Shown piece by piece: positions 11,932-21,478 of a DNA stretch of 64,000 bases. The position numbers and the translations under genes were made by a program. Numbering within the stretch: the first letter of the stretch is position 1; every line of letters begins with the position of its first letter. Source of the DNA: Zelopaecilomyces penicillatus. Taxonomy: Eukaryota; Ascomycota; Sordariomycetes; Hypocreales; Pseudodiploosporaceae. The stretch is taken from assembly GCA_005765155.1 (NCBI GenBank), contig VCCP01000006.1, forward strand, positions 3,484,501-3,548,500. Reading direction: 5' to 3'. The notes under the pieces are model-generated. The model was not told the origin of the DNA and searched no databases. It saw only the letters and a list, made by a program, of their open reading frames with translations.

Positions 11932-12382
11932 TGTTAAAATAAGTGGGTTTTATATAACAGCCTGACCTGTTATAAGACTAGTAGCTAGACCTACTACAGC
12001 TTAGCAGCCAGACCTGCTATAAGGTAGCAGCCTGACCTGCTATAAGACCTAAAAAGCCCGTGCAGCCTGACCTGCTATATCGGGCTAGACTAGTAAAATA
12101 AGGGCTTATCCCTTATACCTCTCCCTTTCTTATTATTTGGAATGCTTAGAAATCTAAAGAAATATTATTTGGAATTCTTAAATAATTTCAAATAATCCTA
12201 GTATTATTTAGATATATAAGATAGCTAGATTCCTAGTTGAATCCTGCTTTCTTTCTCTATCGGCAATTCAATCACTTCTTTCTTCTTTTCTACAGACTTT
12301 ACTCTGGATAACTATTCGCTGCCTTTCTTCCACTGCTATCGCTACTAGCTTTAGTTATAACTTTATACTGCAAATTGCAATA
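11932..12382 (+). repeat. Solo LTR of the same Copia family
   Basis: About 451 bp, closely similar to the two element LTRs, but it lacks one 24-base hairpin repeat unit (five units instead of six) and its terminal CA has become TA. No internal element sequence adjoins it and I found no clear target-site duplication. It probably arose by recombination between two LTRs followed by point decay. Confidence 0.85.
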
Positions 12383-13288
12383 ATAAATAAAAAGCTATTA
12401 ATACTATCCAAGCTTAATATAAAAGGTATAAAGGAAATAAAGGGTATTCTAACTATATAAAGCTATTATAAATATAGCTATAAATATAATAGCTTACCCT
12501 ATATAAGCTAACCAGCCTTATAAAGACTAAACTTTAATATATATAGAGATCTTTTATAATTTAAGGTTAAGAAAGCCTTAAATTAAGCCCTATCTATTAA
12601 TTAATTAATTAATAACCTAAATAATAAATAATAATAATTTTAAATAGGATAAGAGGCTATACTAGTTTTTATACTAAAAGAGCTAATAGTATTAAAGATA
12701 GAAAGCTTATAATAGGCTATATAATCAAGCATATAATTAAAAGTTAATACTTCTAGTATAATTATAAAGAATATATATTTAAGTAAATTAACTAGTTATA
12801 TAAGAGGCTTGTTATATTAGCTAGGAATAAAATTATTATTATTATATTAATTATAAATTATTAAAAATTCTAGTATAATATATTATAATTTATATATATA
12901 GGTATAATAAAGTTAGTATAAGGGGGGTGATAATAGCTTTATATATAGATAGTAATTTCTTTATATATAAATAGTAATACTTTATAATAAACTTATTTAA
13001 TATATATAATTAATATAGTTAAAAATATCTTCTTAAAGATTAAATTAATTAGCTAGAAATATACCAAGTGTTATATCTGATTCTGATTTGCCAAAAATAT
13101 ATTGAGTACTATATCTGATTCTGATTAACTAGAAATGTCTTCTTCTATTCAAAAACACAATAGGGGGCAAGTAATAACAATCGCGACTAACCAGTAAATG
13201 CATGTAGGACACACACAAATTTACTCAAGCGCGGTCGTCACTAATTGCTAGGAACTGTATAATACACTGTTTCAATCTACTCTTAACT
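12383..13288. other. Extremely AT-rich, RIP-like non-coding block
   Basis: Long runs of A/T with TTAA repeats (near 12594-12615) and TATA-type runs, and no coding potential. This resembles heavily RIP-mutated transposon relics and forms the border of the lipid gene group that begins at 13289. Confidence 0.5.
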
Positions 13289-15799
13289 TTAAACTTTAAT
13301 ATTATATACCTGACTTACTCTAACAGATTCATCCTTGGCTTCTGTTATAGTTATACCGCCCCCATCATAATCATGGCGAAACATGCATCTAAGTAGGGTT
13401 ATAAGCTTCTCATCTTGAACAGGACTGGTTGTCCACAGGCGCGCAGACTGAAAGTCATGTGGCGTTATATACGCTTCCAATGCTGGGTAGTATAACTGAG
13501 ATGCCCGCAAATCATTGAAAAAGAGGTGCTCCCAGCAGTACTGTGGACTTATGACACCATTTTGTGCTATGCCTTGCCGTGAGTCCTGAGCAGTGTTGTC
13601 TTCCAACACCGTGCCGCCCCGCTCTTCAATCTGGTTCCGGATCCAGTCGACGTCTAAATCAGCAGCCATGGCTCCCTGCTGCTGGACGAACGTTCGTAGA
13701 TGGGACATGGTTGTAGTAGTGTTTGCCTGCAGGGAGCGCGATATATTCACGCCGAGCTGCTGCACATCGGTGTCTGTATCTAGTACAATCATATCGCCGC
13801 ATTTGATGTGCACGCGGCCTAGGTTGACCTTCCCTCGCACTGTTTGGAACATCCACTTTCCTAACCCTGAGAATGTTGCTTTTGACCGCGGGCCCCCTTG
13901 AAGCTCCGTCACAAACGTGTGGGACTCTGGCACGCGGTCGTAAGTCACCGATACAGGCAAGATAACCAGCGTCTGACCTGTTCCCTGAAGGCTTCTTAGA
14001 ACGCCGCGTTTCGCTGGGAGGACTTGGCCGGTCCGACTACGCTGGCCTTCGACGAAGAACATCAGATTGTTGCCTTGCTGTACCAAGTCTTGTAGCTGCA
14101 TATCTAACTTGAAATCACGTTTCCCTTGACCACGCACAAGAAAGAACACCCCGAGCCGTCTACACAGCCAACCGATAACTGGCACAGAGGCGAACTCATG
14201 GCTGGCTGCAACGCGCGGTAACTGAATGCCCAGCTCTGGACGGGTGAAGAACATATATGAGCAAAGTGGCGCATCCAGGTAGCTTCTGTGTGTCGGAGCT
14301 ATCACCACACAAGCATCCGCAGGCACGCCATCCATTGCACTGATGAATGACTGGACATCTACCGTCACCCGCTCAAAGATCCGATTGAACACACGCCGCA
14401 GCGCCACTGCACCGAGTGCGACAGTCATGTTCGCATCAGGCCGGTCCAACGCCCAACCGAGCGAACAGCGCTTACCGGCCAGCCCAGCCTGTCTTCCCCC
14501 AATTACCACCTGTGTGGCATCCTTCTCCAGCAGGTACGAGCGCACGCCCTGGCAAATCAGCGAAATGTATGATTCGCTACAGAAGTCGTCGGGGAGGGCT
14601 TTTGTGCGCTCCAAGAAGTTATATGGGTGGGTTGCGAAGAAGGCAAAGTGCTGATTGCCGCTATTTTGGAGCTTGCGAGCTCGCTCCACGCGTCGGAGCA
14701 TCTTGGCATCTCGTTTGACTGTGGCTACAAGCTTGGCGGCTGTGGTAGGCAACCTATGGTGGATGAGGTCGAACAGTTTGAACTTGAAGCTTGCAGGGTC
14801 TCGTACTAGGTAGAGATTCGGCTTTCGGAAGACGGGGCTGCGTCGAAAGTAGGCGGTCATAATCCTGTGGGCTGCACCTAGGTTGATGCCATGCTCTAGA
14901 GTTGAGACAACATGGACAATGCGAGGTGAGCTGGTGGCATTCTCTGTGACTGGTTGGAAAGCTTCCTCAATAAGTCTCGCAGCTACCACATCCACCGGCA
15001 CAACATCAATGACAGCCTCCGGTCCTGAAGCGAAGACTTTGAGCACACCAACGCCAGACGCAGCAATAATACCCGCAATTGCAGCAAAACTGTCAATCCA
15101 ACCGGGGAAGGGGTACTGCCAGCTCGCGGAGATGATGCTCGGTCGCACAATCGTCAGGGGGACGCCCTCACACTGTTCTAGCAGGAGATGTTCTGTCAGA
15201 CACTTGACCAATGTATACACATTGGGGTGTCCTGTAAGTTTCAAAGCCTCCGAGTCCTTGAACTGGGCTTCCAGGAGAAAATCAAGCAGTGTTCTGGCTG
15301 GCAATGGGAGCGGAGGCAGGGTGCCTTCTTCAATATGGCCAGCCCTGTGCGGCGTCACATATGCCGTTGAAGTGCTAATTAATCTTCCCAGCCGGGGACA
15401 CGCCCGTGCCAGCTCGAGGATGTTGAGCGTGCTCGCCGTATTATCAGCCAGTGTTTGTGCAAGTGGCGCATCAAAATCAACGCAGCCAGCGCAGTGTATG
15501 ATGTACGTGGTGTTTAAGCACAAGTTAGCATATATGACGCTTGGAATACCGCATCTGGGCTGGGAGATGTCGCTGCTGATGACCTCAACAATATCCTGCC
15601 ATCCTCCAGGTAGGCGTGAAAAACAGAGAGAGGTCGCAACGTCAGAGCTGAATCGGGCGGCTGCTGACTTGGATGTGGTGGGACGGATGAGCAACACGAT
15701 GCGCGTGAAGGCAAGCTCAGACTGACGGCGTAAGAGCTCCTCAAGAACGACTCTGCCCAAAAAGCCCGTAGCTCCGGTAACAATAACGAGATTCTCCAT
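13289..15799 (-). CDS. Fatty-acyl-CoA reductase fused to a DHAP/glycerol-3-phosphate acyltransferase-like domain
   Basis: I take the start at ATG 15799, directly before the Rossmann fold and in good context, rather than an in-frame ATG 33 bases upstream; this gives about 836 residues without introns. The N-terminal half is a FAR-type NAD(P)H reductase: TGATGFLG at residues 8-15, STSTAY near 142-147, YxxxK (Y195, K199) and a FAR-type C-terminal part to about 425. The second half is a PlsC-type acyltransferase with all four family motifs: HRSYLD at 504-509 (the HRSY form is that of DHAP acyltransferases), VRGQG near 555, FVEGQRSRTG at 582-591 and PVSVTYDRV at 615-623. FAR enzymes make fatty alcohols and DHAP acyltransferases make acyl-DHAP, the two substrates of AGPS, whose homologue is the next gene upstream on the same strand. 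No peroxisomal PTS1 is seen at the C-terminus. Confidence 0.9.
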   Translation of the reverse strand: MENLVIVTGATGFLGRVVLEELLRRQSELAFTRIVLLIRPTTSKSAAARFSSDVATSLCFSRLPGGWQDIVEVISSDISQPRCGIPSVIYANLCLNTTYIIHCAGCVDFDAPLAQTLADNTASTLNILELARACPRLGRLISTSTAYVTPHRAGHIEEGTLPPLPLPARTLLDFLLEAQFKDSEALKLTGHPNVYTLVKCLTEHLLLEQCEGVPLTIVRPSIISASWQYPFPGWIDSFAAIAGIIAASGVGVLKVFASGPEAVIDVVPVDVVAARLIEEAFQPVTENATSSPRIVHVVSTLEHGINLGAAHRIMTAYFRRSPVFRKPNLYLVRDPASFKFKLFDLIHHRLPTTAAKLVATVKRDAKMLRRVERARKLQNSGNQHFAFFATHPYNFLERTKALPDDFCSESYISLICQGVRSYLLEKDATQVVIGGRQAGLAGKRCSLGWALDRPDANMTVALGAVALRRVFNRIFERVTVDVQSFISAMDGVPADACVVIAPTHRSYLDAPLCSYMFFTRPELGIQLPRVAASHEFASVPVIGWLCRRLGVFFLVRGQGKRDFKLDMQLQDLVQQGNNLMFFVEGQRSRTGQVLPAKRGVLRSLQGTGQTLVILPVSVTYDRVPESHTFVTELQGGPRSKATFSGLGKWMFQTVRGKVNLGRVHIKCGDMIVLDTDTDVQQLGVNISRSLQANTTTTMSHLRTFVQQQGAMAADLDVDWIRNQIEERGGTVLEDNTAQDSRQGIAQNGVISPQYCWEHLFFNDLRASQLYYPALEAYITPHDFQSARLWTTSPVQDEKLITLLRCMFRHDYDGGGITITEAKDESVRVSQVYNIKV

Positions 15800-16742
15800 G
15801 GTAGACCAAACAAGATGCGTCCTGGGTTGCAAGCTCCCCCAGCGCTGTGTTGCTGGGAGAGCGCTTGTCCTGTAGTAATTGGCAAAGCAAGAATGATGCT
15901 AGAATGGCGGACTAAGCTGCTCAAGGTTAAGTGTAGTGGCTTAATCGTGATATTTGGAAACGAAAGCCGTACAAAAGGCCCGTTGATCCCAACGGTAAAC
16001 TGCTAATCAAAAGCCATGTCAAATAATACACCGACTCCAGAAAAGCCCAGTTTCGTGTCAGTTCATACAGTGTCGGGTATTTAATTTTGGAAGCAAGATT
16101 ATGTTTTGTTATGCTTGTACCTAGATCCACACAACATATTATCTAATGCTGCGTATATTCTCCTATAAATAAACCAGATGGTATATCAGGGTTTACCACT
16201 TCGTAAGCGAAAATAGAAGCTGGGTAAGATATAAATTATCCAAGTGTAGCGACTGAGTTGGGGGTTTGGCCTGAAATGGGAATTTGGTAAGACCTAGTAG
16301 TAATACGAGTCAACAACATGCGTTATCAACTCTGCAAGGAATACTACCAGGGTTACATCTATTAAAGGTTTACATATATATGTACAAAACGTAAAGACCT
16401 CTTCCATATGCACACATATCTAATCTCTGCAAAAATATTCTATTGTATTTTGATTCCTTTTTAGTACGGTAGTAGCGCATCAAAGTCCACTGGCACGGAC
16501 TCATATGGAAATACGATCAACTCCATATGTCCTAGCTTAACGCCACCGATCTAGCTGTCTGACCATTGCCCCTATTTTAATACACACACTAATTCTTATT
16601 GGAGTATAGTCAGACCACGGGGAGGAAATGGGCTACGCTAAACGTCTGTGACTATATTATACCAACGTTAACGGTAATTACCTATCTATTCCGCAGCTTT
16701 CTTTATCCCACATATAATCTGTCTGATGCTCGCAAGTGCTTA
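15800..16742. other. Intergenic between the FAR fusion and the AGPS-like gene
   Basis: This holds the promoter of the minus-strand FAR fusion gene and the 3' region of the AGPS-like gene. No further gene or recognisable binding site is seen. Confidence 0.5.
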
Positions 16743-18575
16743 TCAAGGAAAGTCGGTATCCCGCCCACCCACAAACACATCATCACTATCCAAAACTTGC
16801 TTCAACTGCTGTCGGGCGCTCATCGCAGCTGACGAGAGCACTCGGGGAAGGAACTTGCGCCGTAGCGTGCCCACGCCGTGATGATGTGAGACTGCCCCTC
16901 CGCATAACAAGATCTCGTCCCGGGCCGCCTCTTCCAGGGCAGCATACGCGCCTGCCGGATCACCCACACCCTGCACAAAGATGGCCATGTAGAAGTATAT
17001 CGTCACGCCTGTGTCGTACGCCTGGCTGACACGTCCGCTGATGAAGGGTTTTCCGGGCAAATCGAGTGCTGTGTGTTCGTTCTCGATACGGGCACGTACA
17101 CGTTGGACAAGCCCCGACGCGGCCGTCCAGGCGCAGCTTGTCTCGAATGACTCGGCGTAGATGTCGAGAGTCATGGCGAAATCGCGAATGTATGCAATTG
17201 CAAACGTAAGTTCGTATCCGCGCCGGCCGTTGTCTACTCCGGCCTTCAAGCCGCCGTGCCGCCGTGCCAGGCTAGACACAGTAGATACCTGACCCTTCAC
17301 CTGTTGTGTGCTGCCTTCGAAGACAAGCGTGCAGGCAACCATCTGATGGGGATCAAAGCCCCGAAGCTGGGTCACGTATGCCTTCTCCAGCTTGCTCTTA
17401 AGCGTCTGTACAAAGCCGGTCGTGTGCGGCTTCAGCGCGATACTGAACTGAAACTGCGTGTTGTCTACCAGCCGGACGCTCGCAGGCTGCTGACCGCTGC
17501 GTGCTAGGTCGTGGACGAAGGCCAGACCAGCATCAAATGACTTGAATAGCAAGGAGCCGTAGCGCTGCACCTCGGGCAGGGGAAAGACCTTGACGACGGC
17601 TGAGGTGATGATACCAAGCGATCCCTCGGAACCAAATGCCCAGGATCGAATGTCTATGCCCAGCGACTCCCGCGGCGGCGTTGTCTCCGTCAATCTTCCC
17701 AGCACTCCGTCCGGGGTCACCATTTCCACATCTAGAACAATATCCTCGATGTTGCCGTACCGGCTTCTTTTCATCCCACTCGCCTTAGTGGCGATCCAGC
17801 CCCCAAGGGTCGAGAACTCCACGCTATCGGGCTCATGTCCTAGCGTCAACCCATGTTCTGCCAACGTCGACATGATATGCCTGCCCACCGCTCCAGCCTC
17901 AATACGCGCGAGCTGATTTGCCTTGTCGATCCACAGAATGCGGTCCATGCGCTTCATGCTCACGGCGGCAATCATTCTTGACTCGCCTGCCGGGCACGCC
18001 AGCGCGCCGCTGACGTTTGTGCCTCCGCCATATGGAAGGATAAGAACTTTGCTGCTGCGAGCGAAGGCCACAATCGCCTGCACTTGTGCCGTATCCCGGG
18101 GGTACAGGACGATATCTGGAATCCGTTTGATGGTGGCGTAGTTTGTCTCGTACATGTCTTCCAGCGACTGGCCATGGCCATGTCGTAAGCGCACCAATAG
18201 ATCGTGACTCAGCTGCTCGTCCGTGAGAATTTGTTTCATCTGACTGAGGAACACATCGTTTGTAATTGTCGACGGCAGCGTCTGCACTGCTGGGCCTGGA
18301 ACGATGTGCTGTTTCTTCGGAGCATCAATATGCATAATTCCTGTGATCCATGGAAGAAGCGATGGGAGTTTCTGCCCGCTGCTCGCGTATCGTTTGCCTG
18401 TGATCTCAACTTGTCCATCGTCGGTAATTTGATAGCTGGTGTCCGCAAAGCCCCAGATGTTGCAGCTCTCTTCACCATCCTGATTTTGGTGATTGATTGG
18501 GACGATTCTGGATGATGGGAATGAGGCTGTGCCGCCACTTGAGATGCTCGTTTTTTCCATGACTTTGTCTGACAT
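16743..18575 (-). CDS. Alkyl-dihydroxyacetonephosphate synthase (AGPS) homologue
   Basis: AGPS replaces the acyl group of acyl-DHAP by a fatty alcohol, forming the ether bond of ether lipids. The intronless 610-residue protein aligns along its length with the animal enzyme as I remember it. It has the N-terminal WGF...TGKRY block (41-63), RIPDIVLYP (151-159), the FAD-binding loop PYGGGTNVSG (181-190), GHEPDSVEFSTLGGW (246-260), YGNIED (273-278), the active-site region IYFY (526-529) and the histidine triplet SHHHGVG (HHH at 564-566). All these are catalytic or cofactor positions, so activity is likely. Animal AGPS has an N-terminal PTS2 peroxisomal signal; here I see neither a matching PTS2 nor a PTS1 (C-terminus TDFP), so location is open. 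It lies upstream of the FAR fusion on the same strand and divergent from the aminotransferase. FAD-dependent relatives (D-lactate dehydrogenases) lack this motif set. Confidence 0.9.
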   Translation of the reverse strand: MSDKVMEKTSISSGGTASFPSSRIVPINHQNQDGEESCNIWGFADTSYQITDDGQVEITGKRYASSGQKLPSLLPWITGIMHIDAPKKQHIVPGPAVQTLPSTITNDVFLSQMKQILTDEQLSHDLLVRLRHGHGQSLEDMYETNYATIKRIPDIVLYPRDTAQVQAIVAFARSSKVLILPYGGGTNVSGALACPAGESRMIAAVSMKRMDRILWIDKANQLARIEAGAVGRHIMSTLAEHGLTLGHEPDSVEFSTLGGWIATKASGMKRSRYGNIEDIVLDVEMVTPDGVLGRLTETTPPRESLGIDIRSWAFGSEGSLGIITSAVVKVFPLPEVQRYGSLLFKSFDAGLAFVHDLARSGQQPASVRLVDNTQFQFSIALKPHTTGFVQTLKSKLEKAYVTQLRGFDPHQMVACTLVFEGSTQQVKGQVSTVSSLARRHGGLKAGVDNGRRGYELTFAIAYIRDFAMTLDIYAESFETSCAWTAASGLVQRVRARIENEHTALDLPGKPFISGRVSQAYDTGVTIYFYMAIFVQGVGDPAGAYAALEEAARDEILLCGGAVSHHHGVGTLRRKFLPRVLSSAAMSARQQLKQVLDSDDVFVGGRDTDFP

Positions 18576-19094
18576 GAGCAGTTATCCTACTCCAGTGTTG
18601 AGTTCAACAGTAAAACAGAGGATAGTGTGCTATTAATGACCTACAATCAGTAAGACAGAATCGGCGAGGAAAGCTGTGGTACAGGGTGTCTTATAGTTAA
18701 TTAGACTAACATCTTTGCAATTGCTGACATGGATGCAACCAATGATATAAAGTGCTGACCCACATGCATTAATATAAATCACTTTGGTGAGAGAGCAAGA
18801 GGTAAAGTCCAGCCGCATTTGCAGGGTCTTTACAAGAACCCAGTTTCCGAAACTTAACAAACACTCAGCATCAACGTATACACTTCATTCTACACCCGTT
18901 GCCCTAACTGTCAGGCTTTAGTAATATCATTATCACTCTGCAGAGGCGCATATCTTTCTATAATCCGGGCGGTACCTCAGACTATATGTGAAGATCACAA
19001 ACATTCGACCCATCTCCAGACATCTCAACGTTTTCCCCACTTACAACGCTCGCCACGTTGCAAAGTGCCCCCTAAGCTCACAAAAATTGCCAAA
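18576..19094. promoter_or_regulatory. Shared divergent promoter region, AGPS-like / aminotransferase
   Basis: The 519 bases separate two divergent ATGs (18575 minus, 19095 plus), so both promoters must lie here, which favours co-regulation. I could not identify a specific activator site. Confidence 0.5.
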
Positions 19095-20339
19095 ATGGTA
19101 TTCTCTTTTGGTCCAGTACATGCTCGTAAGCTGTTCGATATCCCTTGGGCAAGCTTCCCGCGCGCATTCTATTATGCATGCGCCTCATCAAACAGCGCTA
19201 CCGAAGAAGCTTCCACAACTGTTCGCCTTGAGCAACTATGGGCACCGTCACAAACACTCGTTACACTCTGTGTAAGATCAGCCCTCGACTTGCTTCTGCA
19301 AGCATGTATGTTCCCTCCTGGCTCGGAGGTCATCATCTCAGCTGTCACAATCCCGCACATGGCTGCAATCATTCGTCTCCACGGCCTCGTCCCTGCTCCT
19401 GTCGACCTACAATGCATAGATTTCAGCGTGTCCGCCGCAGATGTCGAGGCGCTCGTAACGCCCAAGACTAAGGCTGTAATCATAGCCCAGCTCTTTGGCG
19501 CACGGCACTCGCTCACAGACATTGCCGAGGTGGCGAACCGACACGGTCTACTGCTGGTGGAGGACTGTGCTCAGGCGTTTATTGGCAGGGAGTTCGTGGG
19601 TAGCCCCGAAGCTGCTGTGTCCATGTTCAGTTTTGGGCCGATCAAGACGTGTACGGCGCTCGCAGGCGGACTGGTCACGGTGCGAAAGGAGAAGCTTCTT
19701 CTCGCCATGAAGGATATCCACGGAGGTTACAAGCCACAACAGCGGAGTGCATTTTTCCAGAAAGTCACCAAATATGCCATATTCAAGGCAATTACAGACA
19801 GTCGTGTTGTGTACGGTCTTTTCCTTGGAGCTATACGAGCGAGGGGCTTAGATCATCAAAAAACCATCACGAAACTTAGTCATAGCCTCGCTTCAGATTC
19901 AGATCTGCTCCATCAGATTCGACTCCGCCCATCTGTCGCGCTGTTGAGACTTTTACATCATAGAGTGTCTAGCTTCGACCCTATACTAATAGATCAGCGC
20001 AGGCGCCGACTGGCGACCTACTTTGATAAACTCCCAGCCTCGATGCGGCCCTTGGGTTATGAGCAATCGCCGATCGATGGGTATGCTAATCACGGCTATT
20101 GGATTTGTCCTGTATCCGTGACCCAGCCGCGTGAGGTTCTCGATCAACTTCTCCAAGCGGGATTTGACGCAGCTGCTGGTGATGCCAGTCTCGTCGTCGT
20201 CTCTGGTGGTGAAAAGGAACCTGTAAGGGCAGCCGCAGTTATGGCGAGTGTGATTTACTTGCCTGTGGATAATGTCTTCCATGATCGTAGTGCTCAGAAA
20301 CTAGTTAATGTCCTGGCAAATCTAGACAGCTCTAAATAG
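19095..20339 (+). CDS. DegT/DnrJ/EryC1-type PLP-dependent aminotransferase
   Basis: Aspartate-aminotransferase-fold enzyme of the DegT group, which transfers an amino group to a ketone, usually of a nucleotide sugar. The start at 19095 (AAAATGG context) is preferred over an in-frame ATG 30 bases upstream; this gives 414 residues without introns. Seen: the PLP-contacting segment VEDCAQAF (D157, Q160) and the Schiff-base lysine in SFGPIKTCTALAGG (K184), followed by the usual GG. A central segment of about 60 residues (215-280) is lysine/arginine-rich and unlike sugar aminotransferases I know. DegT enzymes are common in bacteria and rare in ascomycetes, so transfer from bacteria is possible. Next to an AGPS homologue, a ketone such as alkyl-DHAP is a conceivable substrate (inference). 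Its 3' end meets that of the SDR gene with an 82-base gap. Confidence 0.85.
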   Translation: MVFSFGPVHARKLFDIPWASFPRAFYYACASSNSATEEASTTVRLEQLWAPSQTLVTLCVRSALDLLLQACMFPPGSEVIISAVTIPHMAAIIRLHGLVPAPVDLQCIDFSVSAADVEALVTPKTKAVIIAQLFGARHSLTDIAEVANRHGLLLVEDCAQAFIGREFVGSPEAAVSMFSFGPIKTCTALAGGLVTVRKEKLLLAMKDIHGGYKPQQRSAFFQKVTKYAIFKAITDSRVVYGLFLGAIRARGLDHQKTITKLSHSLASDSDLLHQIRLRPSVALLRLLHHRVSSFDPILIDQRRRRLATYFDKLPASMRPLGYEQSPIDGYANHGYWICPVSVTQPREVLDQLLQAGFDAAAGDASLVVVSGGEKEPVRAAAVMASVIYLPVDNVFHDRSAQKLVNVLANLDSSK

Positions 20340-20421
20340 AGCACAATACGTTAGTTGAAACAGATAATATTGACATTAAGCTGAACGACCTAATATTTTT
20401 CTAATAAAAACATTGTTCAAC

Positions 20422-21478
20422 TTATGACTGTAATCCGTTGCTCTTCAAATTCTCAAGCAACTCCTTATTAAACTTGTCTAGAGCAGGCATCATAATACCA
20501 GAAGGTGGAGGAGGTGAATTAAATTCCGGCACCACTCGAGTCATCTTGGGAGTCACTTCCAAGATTGTGCCGTCTCCCACCTCCTCGTTCACTACAAGCT
20601 CATACATTGCTTGAACTACCTCATCAATTGTAATCCACCTACAATCATCCAAGATCTCGTCTGCTCTGGCCTGGTCGGCGCTCCAAAGTCCAGTCTTGAG
20701 AAACATTTGGTCAGTGAGTCCAGAGCTTATAATGGAACGATTGTGAAGAAAATATAGAAAACACACCTTGACAGGTCCAGGTGCAACAGCGCTAACTCTT
20801 ATGTTTAGGTGCTTTTTGAGATCGGCCAATGATCGTACAAACCCGTGTAGGCCGTGCTTGCTAGCAAAGTAGAGGGGTGTTGAGATGTCTGTGAGATGTC
20901 CAGCCATACTTCCCAGGTGTACTAAACAGCCAGGCTGTTTCTTTTGGGTCCAATGGGAAATCGCCAACTGGCTAAGGCGAATTGGAGATACAAGGTTGAC
21001 GTCCAATATCCCATAGTGTCCAGGATCCGCATCAGCTGCGTCTCGTGACTTGGAGTTTTGATTTGTCTGAGTGTTTGGGGGCTGCCAAAAGTTGGACCAT
21101 GGAGGATCGTAAACTCCGGCGCCTGGGACAACAATGTCAATTGTTGAAAACTCTTTGACTGCTGTGTCCCATAGCGATGTGAGCTGCGGCCATGATACTA
21201 CATTCGTCTTCTGAAAAATTGCCGAAGGTTTCCCATCTGAGCTTGGATGCGGGAATTCTTGCAATAATGTCTCCGCCTCAGCTGAGAGTCGAAGGTCACC
21301 AATGATTACGGAGCATCCCTTTTCAAGAAGGAATCGAGAAAATGCCAGCGAAATGCCTAGAATCGCGGCAGTCAGTATAGTTCTGGGTATGTGCAGTACC
21401 AAGTCAATGCTGCATGGTTGGACTACCTGAGCCGCCACCAGTGATGAGAGCATGTTTTCCTATGACAGAGATAGCCAT
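20422..21478 (-). CDS. Short-chain dehydrogenase/reductase
   Basis: NAD(P)-dependent oxidoreductase of the classical SDR family. I place the start at ATG 21478: exon 1 (21478-21427) encodes the nucleotide-binding start ending in TGGGSG, and a 70-nt intron (21426-21357, GTAGTC...TCTAG, with a CTGAC branch site) joins in phase to ISLAFSRFLLEKG. The catalytic Ser lies in HLGSMAG and the YxxxK pair in LYFASK. A 39-base stretch after APGPVK (GT...AG, in frame) could be a very short intron or coding sequence; I left it in. The nearest relatives I recognise are fungal 15-hydroxyprostaglandin-dehydrogenase-like SDRs. In ether-lipid synthesis the ketone of alkyl-DHAP is reduced by an SDR, so a role with its neighbours is possible but not shown by the sequence. 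Confidence 0.85.

Noticed and set aside
18482..18512. Possible PTS2 signal near the AGPS N-terminus (RIVPINHQN)
   Set aside because: The last two positions (Q followed by N) do not meet the PTS2 consensus, so I did not call a peroxisomal signal.
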